The position numbers and the translations under genes are program-made. From NCBI GenBank assembly GCA_017512025.1, contig JAFWHH010000008.1:1-64000 (forward strand): a stretch of DNA of 64,000 bases. Direction: 5' to 3'. Numbering within the stretch: the first letter of the stretch is position 1; every line of letters starts with the position of its first letter. The DNA is from Clostridia bacterium. GTDB lineage: Bacteria > Bacillota > Clostridia > TANB77 > CAG-508. This document shows, piece after piece, positions 26,115-33,194 of this stretch. The notes under the pieces are model-generated. The model had not been told where the DNA came from, searched no databases, and saw only the letters and a list, made by a program, of their open reading frames with translations.

Positions 26115-26768
26115 TTAAACGTTTGTTGTTGCCTGTGTTGGTTGATAACTACCTTGATATTTTGAACTTCCAAATCCAATTATTAGTATAAAGATGTTTG
26201 GAATTAAAATCATACCTGCAATAGTTCCTCCACCAAGACCATAAGCCTTTGAAATATTGATTGCAAATAGAATACTAATTACAAATACAGCTATACCAAA
26301 TAATGAATTTAACATGCTAAATATTATAAGTCCAATAGACATACTGCCTAATGACTCTAATAATTCTTCTCCATCTTCTACAGTTGCTTTATCAACAGAT
26401 GTTGTTACTTTCTTTCCATTCTTTGTAGTAGTTGTTGTTGTCTTTATTGAATTACTACTAATAGAATTGTTAACAATATTATCTGCTTTTTCAGAAATAT
26501 CTTGAACATACGCAAATGTAAAACTCAAATAAACAATTGCTATTACTATGTATATAATTTTAAATATAATTAAAAAGCTTTTTAAATTAACAATTTTAAA
26601 CATTGTATACTCGTTATAAATTGGAACCCATGCTTTCCATGTAGCCTCTCCAGCTTTTTTCATACATCCCATGTAACCTAAAGCATTTAATAAATAATTA
26701 ACAAAAAATGCAAAAAATACAATTGCAAACATCATAACAGTAAAAACTGATGTTATACTTGAAATCAT
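26115..26768 (-). CDS. DUF5684-type membrane protein
   Basis: 217 residues with four to five hydrophobic helices. The DUF5684 pattern is clear: KAGEATWKAWVPIYNEYTMFKIV near residues 37-58, then a C-terminal INISKAYGLGGGTIAGMILIPNIFILIIGFGSSKYQGSY. A Thr/Ser/Lys-rich extracellular or cytoplasmic insert (about 105-125) splits the helices. It is the first gene of the pilus cluster, 31 bases before the minor pilin gene. DUF5684 proteins often neighbour secretion and signal-peptidase genes, so a role in pilin handling at the membrane is possible but unproven. Confidence 0.75.
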   Translation of the reverse strand: MISSITSVFTVMMFAIVFFAFFVNYLLNALGYMGCMKKAGEATWKAWVPIYNEYTMFKIVNLKSFLIIFKIIYIVIAIVYLSFTFAYVQDISEKADNIVNNSISSNSIKTTTTTTKNGKKVTTSVDKATVEDGEELLESLGSMSIGLIIFSMLNSLFGIAVFVISILFAINISKAYGLGGGTIAGMILIPNIFILIIGFGSSKYQGSYQPTQATTNV

Positions 26769-26848
26769 TTTATATTCCTCCTTTAATTTTTTATTTCACA
26801 GATATTATACACATATCTACCTAAAAATACTAGTACTAAAAACAAAAT

Positions 26849-26880
26849 GACTGCAAAAGTGTTTTCACACCTTTGCAGTC
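26849..26880 (-). terminator. Terminator of the 27-28 kb GC-shifted pair
   Basis: GACTGCAAA pairs with TTTGCAGTC, extended by GTG/CAC around the loop; ATTTTGTTTTT follows on the minus strand. Confidence 0.85.
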
Positions 26881-26891
26881 AAATCTTGCAA

Positions 26892-27173
26892 TCATTCCTC
26901 GCCCATGATGCTCATCAAAAGTCGTACTCTACGTGCTTTCTCGTCCGGTTCAAATTCACATACTTCAGTCACAACACCATTTTCATGGATGACAGAAAAA
27001 ATATCACCAGCAACCGGATAATAGCCTTTTTGTCTGAACAAATCTCCGCTTATGTATGCATCAAAGCAGTCAAAGACTATTTCTCCTTCCCGTCTTTCTG
27101 ACACATCACAATTTTCCACTTCGCATTTGATCAGATTGCCGTAGCCCTCTTCAACACTTGCGTAGCTTCTCAT
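26892..27173 (-). CDS. Unrecognised small protein downstream of the metallo-beta-lactamase gene
   Basis: 93 residues from the ATG at 27171-27173, which follows the upstream stop codon by 4 bases and has AAAGGAG 7 bases before it; an ORF start at 27212 would overlap the upstream gene with no site. The sequence is acidic with three Cys (IKCEVENCDVS, VCEFEPDE) and alternating strands (YYPVAGDIFSVIHENG) suggesting a small beta-barrel. No family recognised. The DNA is GC-shifted relative to the neighbouring pilus locus. Confidence 0.65.
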   Translation of the reverse strand: MRSYASVEEGYGNLIKCEVENCDVSERREGEIVFDCFDAYISGDLFRQKGYYPVAGDIFSVIHENGVVTEVCEFEPDEKARRVRLLMSIMGEE

Positions 27174-27177
27174 AAGC

Positions 27178-28188
27178 TCACTCCTTTCGCGCATTTGCAA
27201 CAGCAATACCATCCTTGTAATTCCCTGGTTTGGTGCTAAATGTTATATCACTACCAGTAACGGTAAGCACAACACTTCCACACTCATCTGTCCGGTACAC
27301 CTTAACTTTTTCTTTCTTAAGCTGATCCATAGTAGTAGTACATGGATGTTCATATTTGTTGCCTACACCACATGATATTAAACCAAACTCTGGATCAAGA
27401 GCATCAAGAAATTCTTTGCAAGTAGATGTATCGGAACCATGATGTCCAACCTTAAGAACTTCACAATCCGGTATTTTTTGCAAATCTAATATTTGTCGTT
27501 CCACTTTTGTCTCCGCATCGCCTGTAAATACAAAGTCCATTTGTCCGTACGAGACATGAAACACCGTTGAATAATTATTAACATTGTTTCCTGCCTCCGT
27601 CTGAGATAGCTGACCAATAACTGTAAACTTTGCCTCTCCTAAGAAGAAAGAATCATCAAGCTTAGGGTTTATCACCTTAATCTTGTCTTTCTTAATCTTA
27701 CTCATGAGTTGCAAGTACCAGTTAGCGGTTACAGTGTCATTTTTAATTTTAGGCATATATATTGTGTCGCACTTAAAATTAGAAATAACCTCGTACATTC
27801 CGCCCATATGGTCATCGTGCTGGTGTGTCCCCACAATAAACTCAAGCTTATCAACATGCTCCTTATTTAAGTAATCAACAACTTCATCAGCTGAAGACCG
27901 CGTTCCACAGTCTATCATTGCATACTTGCCGTTACTTTCAAATAAAAAACAGTCTCCTTGCCCACAGTCAATCATGTGGATGTGCATTGCCCCCTCTACT
28001 TCTGTCGTTTCACTCTCATGTTCCTCATCCGTCGTAGAGCTCTCCTGAACAACAATTGGAATATCGTATTCTGGTTGGTGCGTTGATTGGTAGTACAAAT
28101 AGCCAAAGTAAATGATTGCTAAAAACAAAATAACAAAAAATCTCTTGTCAAAATGCCGCTTTGTCCGTTTCTTTTTGTCAGTTGCCAT
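27178..28188 (-). CDS. Membrane-anchored metallo-beta-lactamase-fold hydrolase (ComEC C-terminal type)
   Basis: 336 residues. A basic N-terminus and one membrane helix (FFVILFLAIIYFGYLYYQ, about 17-34) place the catalytic domain outside. The fold is the ComEC/Rec2-like MBL type: MIDCGQGDCFLFESNGKYAMIDCG, the zinc motif GTHQHDDHMGG, VFTGDAE, and LKVGHHGSDTST. In ComEC this domain is thought to act on DNA; free-standing relatives are uncharacterised. There is no late-competence gene nearby. It is paired with the small downstream gene and has its own promoter divergent from the plus-strand gene at 28334. Confidence 0.85.
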   Translation of the reverse strand: MATDKKKRTKRHFDKRFFVILFLAIIYFGYLYYQSTHQPEYDIPIVVQESSTTDEEHESETTEVEGAMHIHMIDCGQGDCFLFESNGKYAMIDCGTRSSADEVVDYLNKEHVDKLEFIVGTHQHDDHMGGMYEVISNFKCDTIYMPKIKNDTVTANWYLQLMSKIKKDKIKVINPKLDDSFFLGEAKFTVIGQLSQTEAGNNVNNYSTVFHVSYGQMDFVFTGDAETKVERQILDLQKIPDCEVLKVGHHGSDTSTCKEFLDALDPEFGLISCGVGNKYEHPCTTTMDQLKKEKVKVYRTDECGSVVLTVTGSDITFSTKPGNYKDGIAVANARKE

Positions 28189-28221
28189 AAAAGAATCACT
28201 CCCAACTTATAGAATAGCGGC

Positions 28222-28250
28222 ATTATATCAAATAAATATTGATTTATCAA
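28222..28250 (-). promoter_or_regulatory. Promoter of the metallo-beta-lactamase gene
   Basis: TTGATA -35 (28245-28250), 17-base spacer, TATAAT -10 (28222-28227). It is back to back with the plus-strand promoter at 28273. Confidence 0.75.
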
Positions 28251-28272
28251 TACTTTGCACCAATTACGATTA

Positions 28273-28302
28273 TTGACATCCGCAAATTTCCCATGATATA
28301 AT
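28273..28302 (+). promoter_or_regulatory. Promoter of the plus-strand gene
   Basis: TTGACA -35 (28273-28278), 18-base spacer, TATAAT -10 (28297-28302), 31 bases before the ATG. Confidence 0.8.
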
Positions 28303-28333
28303 TAAATCATACTAATGAAGGGGGGAACCCGAG

Positions 28334-28660
28334 ATGGCAAAGGTTTCGAGAGGGCATCGCCATCACCGGATAACCCAGGAAATGTCTGATAGTAAAGTTC
28401 TGCTTACTATGGCTGCGGGAAAACCTGCTGCAATAGCCCTGCTTTCAAAGCTCTATCAAGCAGACAAAGGACCCTTCATGTACGCACTTTATGTTCTTGA
28501 CAGCATTGGTATCTATGGATCAAATATCTTTCGTCTATACGCAGATGTTTGTGATGAAGATATCAACAAGTTCTATGACGTAATTCATAAAGTTGCAGTG
28601 TCAGAGGAGGAAATCCTGAATCTCAAGACTACCCTGGGTCACGGTTGGGTGGACGACTAA
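28334..28660 (+). CDS. Unrecognised 108-residue protein; the only plus-strand gene
   Basis: AAGGGGGG lies 8 bases before the ATG, and the gene is framed by its own consensus promoter and a strong terminator, so it is real. The protein starts with a basic segment (KVSRGHRHHRITQEMS) and contains AAGKPAAIALLSKLYQ and ALYVLDSIGIYGSNIFRLYADVC. The pattern of a gly-asn/lys-pro 'leave it or not' segment followed by LDxxGIYGSxIxxLYxD is, from memory, like small conserved hypothetical proteins of phages and their hosts; I cannot confirm that here. GC content and orientation differ from the surroundings. Confidence 0.7.
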   Translation: MAKVSRGHRHHRITQEMSDSKVLLTMAAGKPAAIALLSKLYQADKGPFMYALYVLDSIGIYGSNIFRLYADVCDEDINKFYDVIHKVAVSEEEILNLKTTLGHGWVDD

Positions 28661-28677
28661 TATGCCAAAACAGAAAC

Positions 28678-28720
28678 TCCGGCGTGTAATGGATAATTAT
28701 TTCCTACACGCCGGTACTTT
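28678..28720 (+). terminator. Terminator of the plus-strand gene
   Basis: CCGGCGTGTA pairs perfectly with TACACGCCGG across a 16-base loop, then TACTTTTATTTT. Confidence 0.9.
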
Positions 28721-28750
28721 TATTTTCTATATATTTTTATGTAATATGAA

Positions 28751-28778
28751 AAAATCGCTAGATTGCTCTAGCGATTTT
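28751..28778 (-). terminator. Terminator of rplU-rpmA
   Basis: AAAATCGCTAGA pairs with TCTAGCGATTTT around a GC-containing tetraloop, with a T-run on the minus strand. Confidence 0.85.
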
Positions 28779-28794
28779 ATGATTTTACTTTAAA

Positions 28795-29061
28795 TTATGC
28801 ATTTTCCTCAACTGGATAAACACTTACTTTTTTCTTGTCTTTTCCTAGTCTTTCAAATTTTACTCTTCCAGTTACTTTTGCATATAATGTATCATCACTA
28901 CCGATTCCAACATTAGTTCCTGGGTGAACTTTAGTTCCTCTTTGTCTAACTAAGATATTTCCTGCTGGAACGATTTGTCCGTCAGCTCTTTTTAGTCCTA
29001 AACGCTTAGACTCACTGTCTCTACCGTTCTTGGTACTACCTTGCCCTTTATGATGTGCCAT
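28795..29061 (-). CDS. rpmA: 50S ribosomal protein L27, without the Firmicutes N-terminal extension
   Basis: 88 residues starting [24 protein letters not shown], the mature L27 N-terminus that reaches toward the peptidyl-transferase centre. The usual L27 signature follows ([21 protein letters not shown]). Most Firmicutes make L27 with an N-terminal extension ending in a FFAS-type site, cut off by the cysteine protease Prp encoded between rplU and rpmA. Here neither the extension nor a prp gene is present: the gap to rplU is only 43 bases. Cotranscribed with rplU. Confidence 0.96.
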   Translation of the reverse strand: MAHHKGQGSTKNGRDSESKRLGLKRADGQIVPAGNILVRQRGTKVHPGTNVGIGSDDTLYAKVTGRVKFERLGKDKKKVSVYPVEENA

Positions 29062-29104
29062 TATTTTTCACCTTCCTTTATTCTGATTTTTTTATTCTAC
29101 AGCA

Positions 29105-29419
29105 TTAAGCCATTTTTATACTACTAATTTCAACCTTTGTATATGGTTGTCTGTGTCCTTGTGTTCTTCTGTAGTTTTTCTTTGCTTTATATTTGTAAAC
29201 TAAAACTTTTTTAGCTTTACCATTAGCAACTACTGTTCCTTCTACAGAAACACCTTTTACGTATGGAGCACCAACTTCGATTTTCTTTCCGTCAGATACT
29301 AATACTACGTTATCAAATTTAACTGTATCACCAGCTTCTGAGTTTAATTTTTCGAAGAATACTACATCACCTTCAGCAACTTTGTATTGCTTTCCACATG
29401 TTTCAATTACTGCGTACAT
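29105..29419 (-). CDS. rplU: 50S ribosomal protein L21
   Basis: 104 residues, normal length. The N-terminal [19 protein letters not shown] and the C-terminal [23 protein letters not shown] are diagnostic; the basic C-terminal loop binds 23S rRNA. AGGAGG precedes the ATG. It is led by a structured leader and a consensus promoter, and followed by rpmA. Confidence 0.97.
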   Translation of the reverse strand: MYAVIETCGKQYKVAEGDVVFFEKLNSEAGDTVKFDNVVLVSDGKKIEVGAPYVKGVSVEGTVVANGKAKKVLVYKYKAKKNYRRTQGHRQPYTKVEISSIKMA

Positions 29420-29451
29420 TTAAGTACACCTCCTCTTTTTTGTATACTCGC

Positions 29452-29514
29452 TAAGCATAAAATACTAGGTAGCTAAACTTAATTAGCCTTTATGAACCCG
29501 ACCTAGGCGGCTTA
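29452..29514 (-). promoter_or_regulatory. L21 leader RNA (autoregulatory structure)
   Basis: On the minus strand a single long hairpin forms from nested pairs TAAGC/GCTTA, CTAGGT/ACCTAG and GCTAA/TTAGC with a TTAAGT loop. It lies between the rplU promoter and start codon, the position of the known L21 leader of Firmicutes, thought to be bound by L21. Confidence 0.8.
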
Positions 29515-29523
29515 CGATTTCAT

Positions 29524-29552
29524 ATTCTATCATAGTTTACAATATTTGTCAA
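29524..29552 (-). promoter_or_regulatory. Promoter of rplU-rpmA
   Basis: TTGACA -35 (29547-29552), 17-base spacer, TAGAAT -10 (29524-29529). Confidence 0.8.
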
Positions 29553-29590
29553 TCATTATTTTATTATTTAATAACCTAAACCAAGAGCTC

Positions 29591-29624
29591 AAAGAGATTC
29601 CCGGTTTCAGTCGGAAATCTCTTT
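29591..29624 (-). terminator. Hairpin after the small membrane protein pair
   Basis: AAAGAGATT pairs with AATCTCTTT, with CC/GG inner pairs; it falls 9 bases after the stop codon. The T-run is weak. Confidence 0.6.
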
Positions 29625-29632
29625 AAATCATC

Positions 29633-29833
29633 TTATTCGCTATCTGACTTTGCGCCAAATGCATAAGCCACTATGAATACAAAGAACACTAATACAGCTT
29701 CCTTGAAGATCACATACTGCCACGGCAGCATCCCGCCTGGAGTATAATAAATCCGAATCACTGTCGGAATTATTGCTCCTAAAGTAGCAGCCAGCGCACA
29801 CCCAATCATTTGGAGTACTTTTTCTTTTTTCAT
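29633..29833 (-). CDS. Small two-helix membrane protein, unknown
   Basis: 66 residues from the ATG at 29831-29833, which is 7 bases after AGGAGG; an ATG two codons earlier would be only one base from it. Helix 1 spans MIGCALAATLGAIIPTVI and helix 2 YVIFKEAVLVFFVFIVAY; the end is SDSE. Small hydrophobic proteins of this kind can be toxins, holin-like or subunits, but nothing here decides. It is GC-shifted and paired with the gene at 29894, each preceded by a similar leader segment. Confidence 0.6.
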   Translation of the reverse strand: MKKEKVLQMIGCALAATLGAIIPTVIRIYYTPGGMLPWQYVIFKEAVLVFFVFIVAYAFGAKSDSE

Positions 29834-29893
29834 ATACATGCCTCCTGTAACACGAAAGACATTGCCGCTGCTATCAGCATATTGCTCTTATAT

Positions 29894-30106
29894 TCACAAA
29901 TCTATCTTACGTCTATCTGCTTTCTTTGCAGAAGTAGCTGCTGTTCTGTATCCAGCACAAAATGCAATAAATGCTGCCGGAATCGCTACTGCTATCTCAG
30001 TTTCTATATTCTCGCTATGGAAAAAAAGATTGACAAATAGCATTACAAAAACAAGAATTACGACGTAAATCACCGCGCAAATCGCGCATTTTATCGTTGA
30101 ATTCAT
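29894..30106 (-). CDS. Small two-helix membrane protein, unknown
   Basis: 70 residues, GAGGAGG 7 bases before the ATG. Helix 1 is CAICAVIYVVILVFVMLFVNLF and helix 2 is IAVAIPAAFIAFCAGY, followed by a basic tail TAATSAKKADRRKIDL, giving a likely cytoplasmic C-terminus. No family recognised. First gene of a two-gene unit driven by the promoter at 30244-30272. Confidence 0.6.
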   Translation of the reverse strand: MNSTIKCAICAVIYVVILVFVMLFVNLFFHSENIETEIAVAIPAAFIAFCAGYRTAATSAKKADRRKIDL

Positions 30107-30243
30107 CTGAAAGCCTCCTCATAAAGACTACATAGGCATTGCCACAGTGAATCACCATGGCTCTTATATATTCACATTTGTTCTGAAACAGGAACCAAGC
30201 GGTTCAACAAACGCGAAACAGGCATTTGCCATTCAACGATACT
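30107..30243 (-). other. Leader of the small membrane protein pair, with a 22-codon ORF and a repeated unit
   Basis: The 136-base leader holds a GAACC/GGTTC hairpin and an ORF starting MANACFAFVEPLG without a good ribosome binding site. The end of that ORF and what follows (GTGAATATATAAGAGC to GGCAATG, up to GGAGGC) resembles the gap between the two downstream genes (29834-29893), as if a unit had been duplicated or an upstream gene lost. Confidence 0.45.
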
Positions 30244-30272
30244 ATTATATCATATTGCTTTACATAATTCAA
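30244..30272 (-). promoter_or_regulatory. Promoter of the small membrane protein pair
   Basis: TTGAAT -35 (30267-30272), 17-base spacer, TATAAT -10 (30244-30249), just past the stop codon of the ArsC/Spx-like gene. Confidence 0.7.
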
Positions 30273-30276
30273 GTTA

Positions 30277-30633
30277 CTACTTTAAGTTGGCTATCCATTC
30301 CTTCTCTTTAAATCCTGGACAAGCCCATTTGTCAGTTACAACAACTGGTCTTTTTACGAGCATACCATCAGATGCAAGAAGTTTAATCTTATCTCCATCA
30401 CTCATTCCATCTAGCTTATCCTTTAAATTAAGCTCTCTATATTTCATTCCAGTAGTATTGAACCATTTTCTAACATCTAGATTACTCCTCTTAATCCAAT
30501 CCTTTAATTCTTTTTCATTTGGATTGTTCTCAACAATATGTCTATCATCAAAATCTACCTTATTGTCAACAAGCCACTTCTTTGCTTTTTGGCATGTTGT
30601 ACACTTTGGATATTCTACAAATAATAACTTCAT
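30277..30633 (-). CDS. ArsC/Spx-family thioredoxin-fold protein
   Basis: 118 residues. The redox motif CTTC is at residues 11-14 (EYPKCTTCQKAKKWL), followed by the family pattern FDDRHIVENNP, VRKWFNTTGMKYRELNLKDKL and KRPVVVTD. The family includes glutaredoxin-dependent arsenate reductases, YffB-like proteins and Spx-type RNA polymerase regulators. The C-x-x-C and the KRPVV ending fit an ArsC/YffB-like oxidoreductase rather than Spx, which usually is about 130 residues with a basic tail. There is no arsenic-resistance gene nearby. Confidence 0.85.
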   Translation of the reverse strand: MKLLFVEYPKCTTCQKAKKWLVDNKVDFDDRHIVENNPNEKELKDWIKRSNLDVRKWFNTTGMKYRELNLKDKLDGMSDGDKIKLLASDGMLVKRPVVVTDKWACPGFKEKEWIANLK

Positions 30634-30713
30634 GTAAATACCTCCTATCTTTCCTAGATATTTATATCACAAATATTATTATTTATCTATAAAAAACAAT
30701 TAAACAAAATGAA

Positions 30714-30743
30714 GACCCCCTCCGAAATGAATCGAAGGGGGCC
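30714..30743 (-). terminator. Terminator of the GC-rich gene at 30806-31363
   Basis: GGCCCCCTTCG pairs with CGGAGGGGGTC across ATTCATTT, followed by TTCATTTTG on the minus strand. Confidence 0.8.
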
Positions 30744-30805
30744 ACCTAACGAGTTGGCTAATGAAACCTCATTGCTAGGATTTTGGATTGCCATGTGACT
30801 GGGTT

Positions 30806-31363
30806 TTACTCGCTGAGCCAGTCACCCAACTTCTGCTCCGTGATGTTTCCATCCTCGTCGCAGACGAAGTACTGTTTAGCAGACTCCGAGTCCAGATCCA
30901 GCAGCGCATACGTGCCATCCTCATATGCGAGGTACATGTAGCACTGACCCGGTACAGCCGTCTGGTCACCCCACGCAGCGTGGAGGACCACCTCGCCAGC
31001 CGGACCACGGTCGATCTGAGCGCCGGTCATGAACTCCGGAACCGGCTCGTCAAAGTCGATGACCTGAGCCTTCACCGGTTTGGTGCGCTCGAAGTACTCG
31101 CCATTGACGATGTCGATGGTGTCGAAGCCGTTGGACTTGCACCACGCATTGAAGCCCGTACCGGTCTTCTCGCTGGTTTCCCAAGCGATGAACTGACCGA
31201 ACTCCACGACCTCACGTCCCTCGGTGCACTCGAGTCTCATCTTGCCGTCTTCAACGGTGATGGTACCTCTGAGGAACTCCGGGATGTCAGCCTCGGTGTG
31301 GACGAGGGCGATGTTGTCACGACGACCGCCCAGCTTCTTGATGATGATCTGCTCCTTCTTCAT
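30806..31363 (-). CDS. Unrecognised protein in a strongly GC-rich insert
   Basis: 185 residues, MKKEQIIIKKLGGRRDNIALV at the start, with AAAGGA 7 bases before the ATG. The sequence is acidic, rich in strands (GEVVLHAAWGD, QCYMYLAYEDGTYALLDLDSES) and ends NITEQKLGDWLSE. No family recognised and no export signal seen. The DNA is about 60% GC (37 of 60 bases in the line at 31021), twice the background, so the gene is almost certainly a recent arrival. A long opposite-strand frame exists but lacks a ribosome binding site and gives a protein of improbable composition. Confidence 0.75.
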   Translation of the reverse strand: MKKEQIIIKKLGGRRDNIALVHTEADIPEFLRGTITVEDGKMRLECTEGREVVEFGQFIAWETSEKTGTGFNAWCKSNGFDTIDIVNGEYFERTKPVKAQVIDFDEPVPEFMTGAQIDRGPAGEVVLHAAWGDQTAVPGQCYMYLAYEDGTYALLDLDSESAKQYFVCDEDGNITEQKLGDWLSE

Positions 31364-31449
31364 AGCAAGATCCTTTCTTGGCCACTATTGCAGCAGCCAT
31401 TGCCCGATTAGGGGACTTTTGATATAGGCATATTTCAGCCCGTAACTTT

Positions 31450-31478
31450 ATTTTAACACTTTATGTAAATAATGTCAA
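31450..31478 (-). promoter_or_regulatory. Promoter of the GC-rich gene
   Basis: TTGACA -35 (31473-31478), 17-base spacer, TAAAAT -10 (31450-31455). The promoter is AT-rich like the host while the gene is not. Confidence 0.8.
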
Positions 31479-31508
31479 CATATAAAAGCACCTTTTTGTG
31501 ATCCTTAT

Positions 31509-32387
31509 TTAAATATATATTCTTTTTAGTTTTGTTAGCTTCTCATCATCTATTTCAAATAGATAATCTTTGTATGGATTCTTATTTACAAATACTTGCT
31601 TAGCTTTAACATTTTCAATAAAGTAATAAGCTTTCTTTGTATCTTTAGTAAATATAACAGCTGCATAATTATCTAAATTCTTATTTATTCTTTCAACCGC
31701 TTCTTCTACATCTACTTCTTTTATCAAATCAAGCTCGATATTATTATTAAAAACATATTCATCCATTCTTAGTAATTCGTCTTTAAGATTCTTATCATCT
31801 AAATATAAACTCATTGTTCCATAAGAGCTATATATAACATTTTTATCTTTTACTTTATCTGTGAATTTAAAATATTTTTCAATATTGTTAACAAATATAA
31901 ATGTTTCAAATTTATCAGCATAGTCATATAATTCTTTAAAATCTTTATATTCGCAATAGTCTATATATGTATTATATTTCTCTTCTTTACACACATTATT
32001 AACAATCTCAATTATCTTCTTAGTAACTTCATGAATTTTATCCTCAACAAAAAGTACTAATCTATTATGTGTTTTAAGAGCTTTTAAAATAAGATATAGA
32101 CTAACGTCAGATACATCATTAGATATAACTCCAATACTTCCTAATCCTTCATATATTGTAGTCTTAGAATTATTATCCATTATCCAATCTTCTTTTTTAG
32201 CTCTTGAAATTGTATCTAATAACTTGCTATATTCTTGAGTTTCAGAAAACTCTTTATTATCTTCAGAAACAGCCATATGTAGTGGTCCAACTTTTGATTT
32301 AAATTCTTTCTCTATTTTTTCAAATATTTCTTTAACTACTTTTGTATTAAATTTACTTTGCTCTTTTTCTAATTTCTTAACATCCAT
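31509..32387 (-). CDS. Degenerate aldehyde-dehydrogenase-fold protein without a catalytic Cys
   Basis: 292 residues. The layout follows the ALDH/ProA superfamily: GLGSIGVISNDVSDVSLYLILKALKTHNRLVLF (about 82-114) matches the cofactor-domain PxGVIG..ALKTGN..I pattern, and VEEAVERINKNLDNYAAVIFTKDTKKAYYFIENVKAKQVFVN (about 230-270) matches the late domain. It is shorter than a true ALDH (about 410-480) and I see no catalytic Cys in the expected position. A structural or regulatory role is more likely than dehydrogenase activity. It is last in the VanZ-like/SDR operon. Confidence 0.6.
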   Translation of the reverse strand: MDVKKLEKEQSKFNTKVVKEIFEKIEKEFKSKVGPLHMAVSEDNKEFSETQEYSKLLDTISRAKKEDWIMDNNSKTTIYEGLGSIGVISNDVSDVSLYLILKALKTHNRLVLFVEDKIHEVTKKIIEIVNNVCKEEKYNTYIDYCEYKDFKELYDYADKFETFIFVNNIEKYFKFTDKVKDKNVIYSSYGTMSLYLDDKNLKDELLRMDEYVFNNNIELDLIKEVDVEEAVERINKNLDNYAAVIFTKDTKKAYYFIENVKAKQVFVNKNPYKDYLFEIDDEKLTKLKRIYI

Positions 32388-32432
32388 ATTTAATCTCCTA
32401 AATATTGTTATATTTATATATACATAGCTATT

Positions 32433-33194
32433 TTATTTTTTACTTTCAGTATGTGAATAAGCAAAACTTGCCATTAAATTATCTGGAAGTATTTTACATA
32501 TATGTCTTAATGCTCTTACAGCATATCCTGGTATTATATAAAACTTTTTCTTCTTTAATTTTTTTATAGTATATTTCGCTACATATTCACTAGTTAGTGG
32601 CTTACTATTAAACTTAACTTTAGCAACATTATTAAAGTTTGTATCAACTGGTCCAGGGCAAAGAACTGATATACTAACATTTGATTTATCTTTTCTAAGC
32701 TCCTCTTTTATTCCTTGAGACAATCTAATTACATATGCTTTAGACGCATAATAAGCTGACATTAATGGTCCTGGTAAGAAACCTGCTATAGAAGCAACAT
32801 TTAGTATTTGTCCTTTATTTTTTTCTTTCATATCTTTTAAGAATAATTTTGTAAGAACATGTACTGCACTTATATTCGTATCAATAAGTCTAAGCTCCGT
32901 ACCTAAATCAACATCTTCAAACTTACCATACGTTCCAAACCCAGCATTATTAATTAATAAATCAATTTGATTTTTATATTGTTCATATAAACTTTTGCAA
33001 TTATCAACATTGCTCAAATCCTTTTGAACAACATCTATGTTTCGGTTAAGATTTAATTTATCAATTTCATCTTTTAATTCATTTAGCTTATCTACGCTTC
33101 TTGCAACAATAACTATATCATAACCTTCTTTTGCAAGATTAATTGCTAAATCTCTTCCAATACCGGAAGAAGCTCCTGTAATTAATGCCCTCAT
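32433..33194 (-). CDS. Short-chain dehydrogenase/reductase (classical SDR)
   Basis: 253 residues. Cofactor motif TGASSGIG at residues 6-13, NNAG near 87-90, the catalytic Ser in VASIAG near 138, and YYASK (Tyr-x3-Lys) near 152-156, followed by CPGPVDTNF. The R at the end of the second strand (VARSVDKL) suggests NADP(H). The substrate is unknown; the closing segment with PGYAVRALRHICKILPDNLM resembles SDRs acting on lipids or ketoacyl groups. It overlaps the VanZ-like gene by four bases (ATGA), so they are translationally coupled. Confidence 0.88.
   Translation of the reverse strand: MRALITGASSGIGRDLAINLAKEGYDIVIVARSVDKLNELKDEIDKLNLNRNIDVVQKDLSNVDNCKSLYEQYKNQIDLLINNAGFGTYGKFEDVDLGTELRLIDTNISAVHVLTKLFLKDMKEKNKGQILNVASIAGFLPGPLMSAYYASKAYVIRLSQGIKEELRKDKSNVSISVLCPGPVDTNFNNVAKVKFNSKPLTSEYVAKYTIKKLKKKKFYIIPGYAVRALRHICKILPDNLMASFAYSHTESKK

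Noticed and set aside
26083-26179. N-terminal extension of the minor pilin overlapping the DUF5684 gene
   Set aside because: The internal ATG at 26081-26083 has a good ribosome binding site and directly starts a signal peptide.
30788-31411. 207-codon plus-strand frame opposite the GC-rich gene
   Set aside because: High GC lengthens shadow frames; it lacks a ribosome binding site, while the minus-strand frame has promoter, ribosome binding site and terminator.
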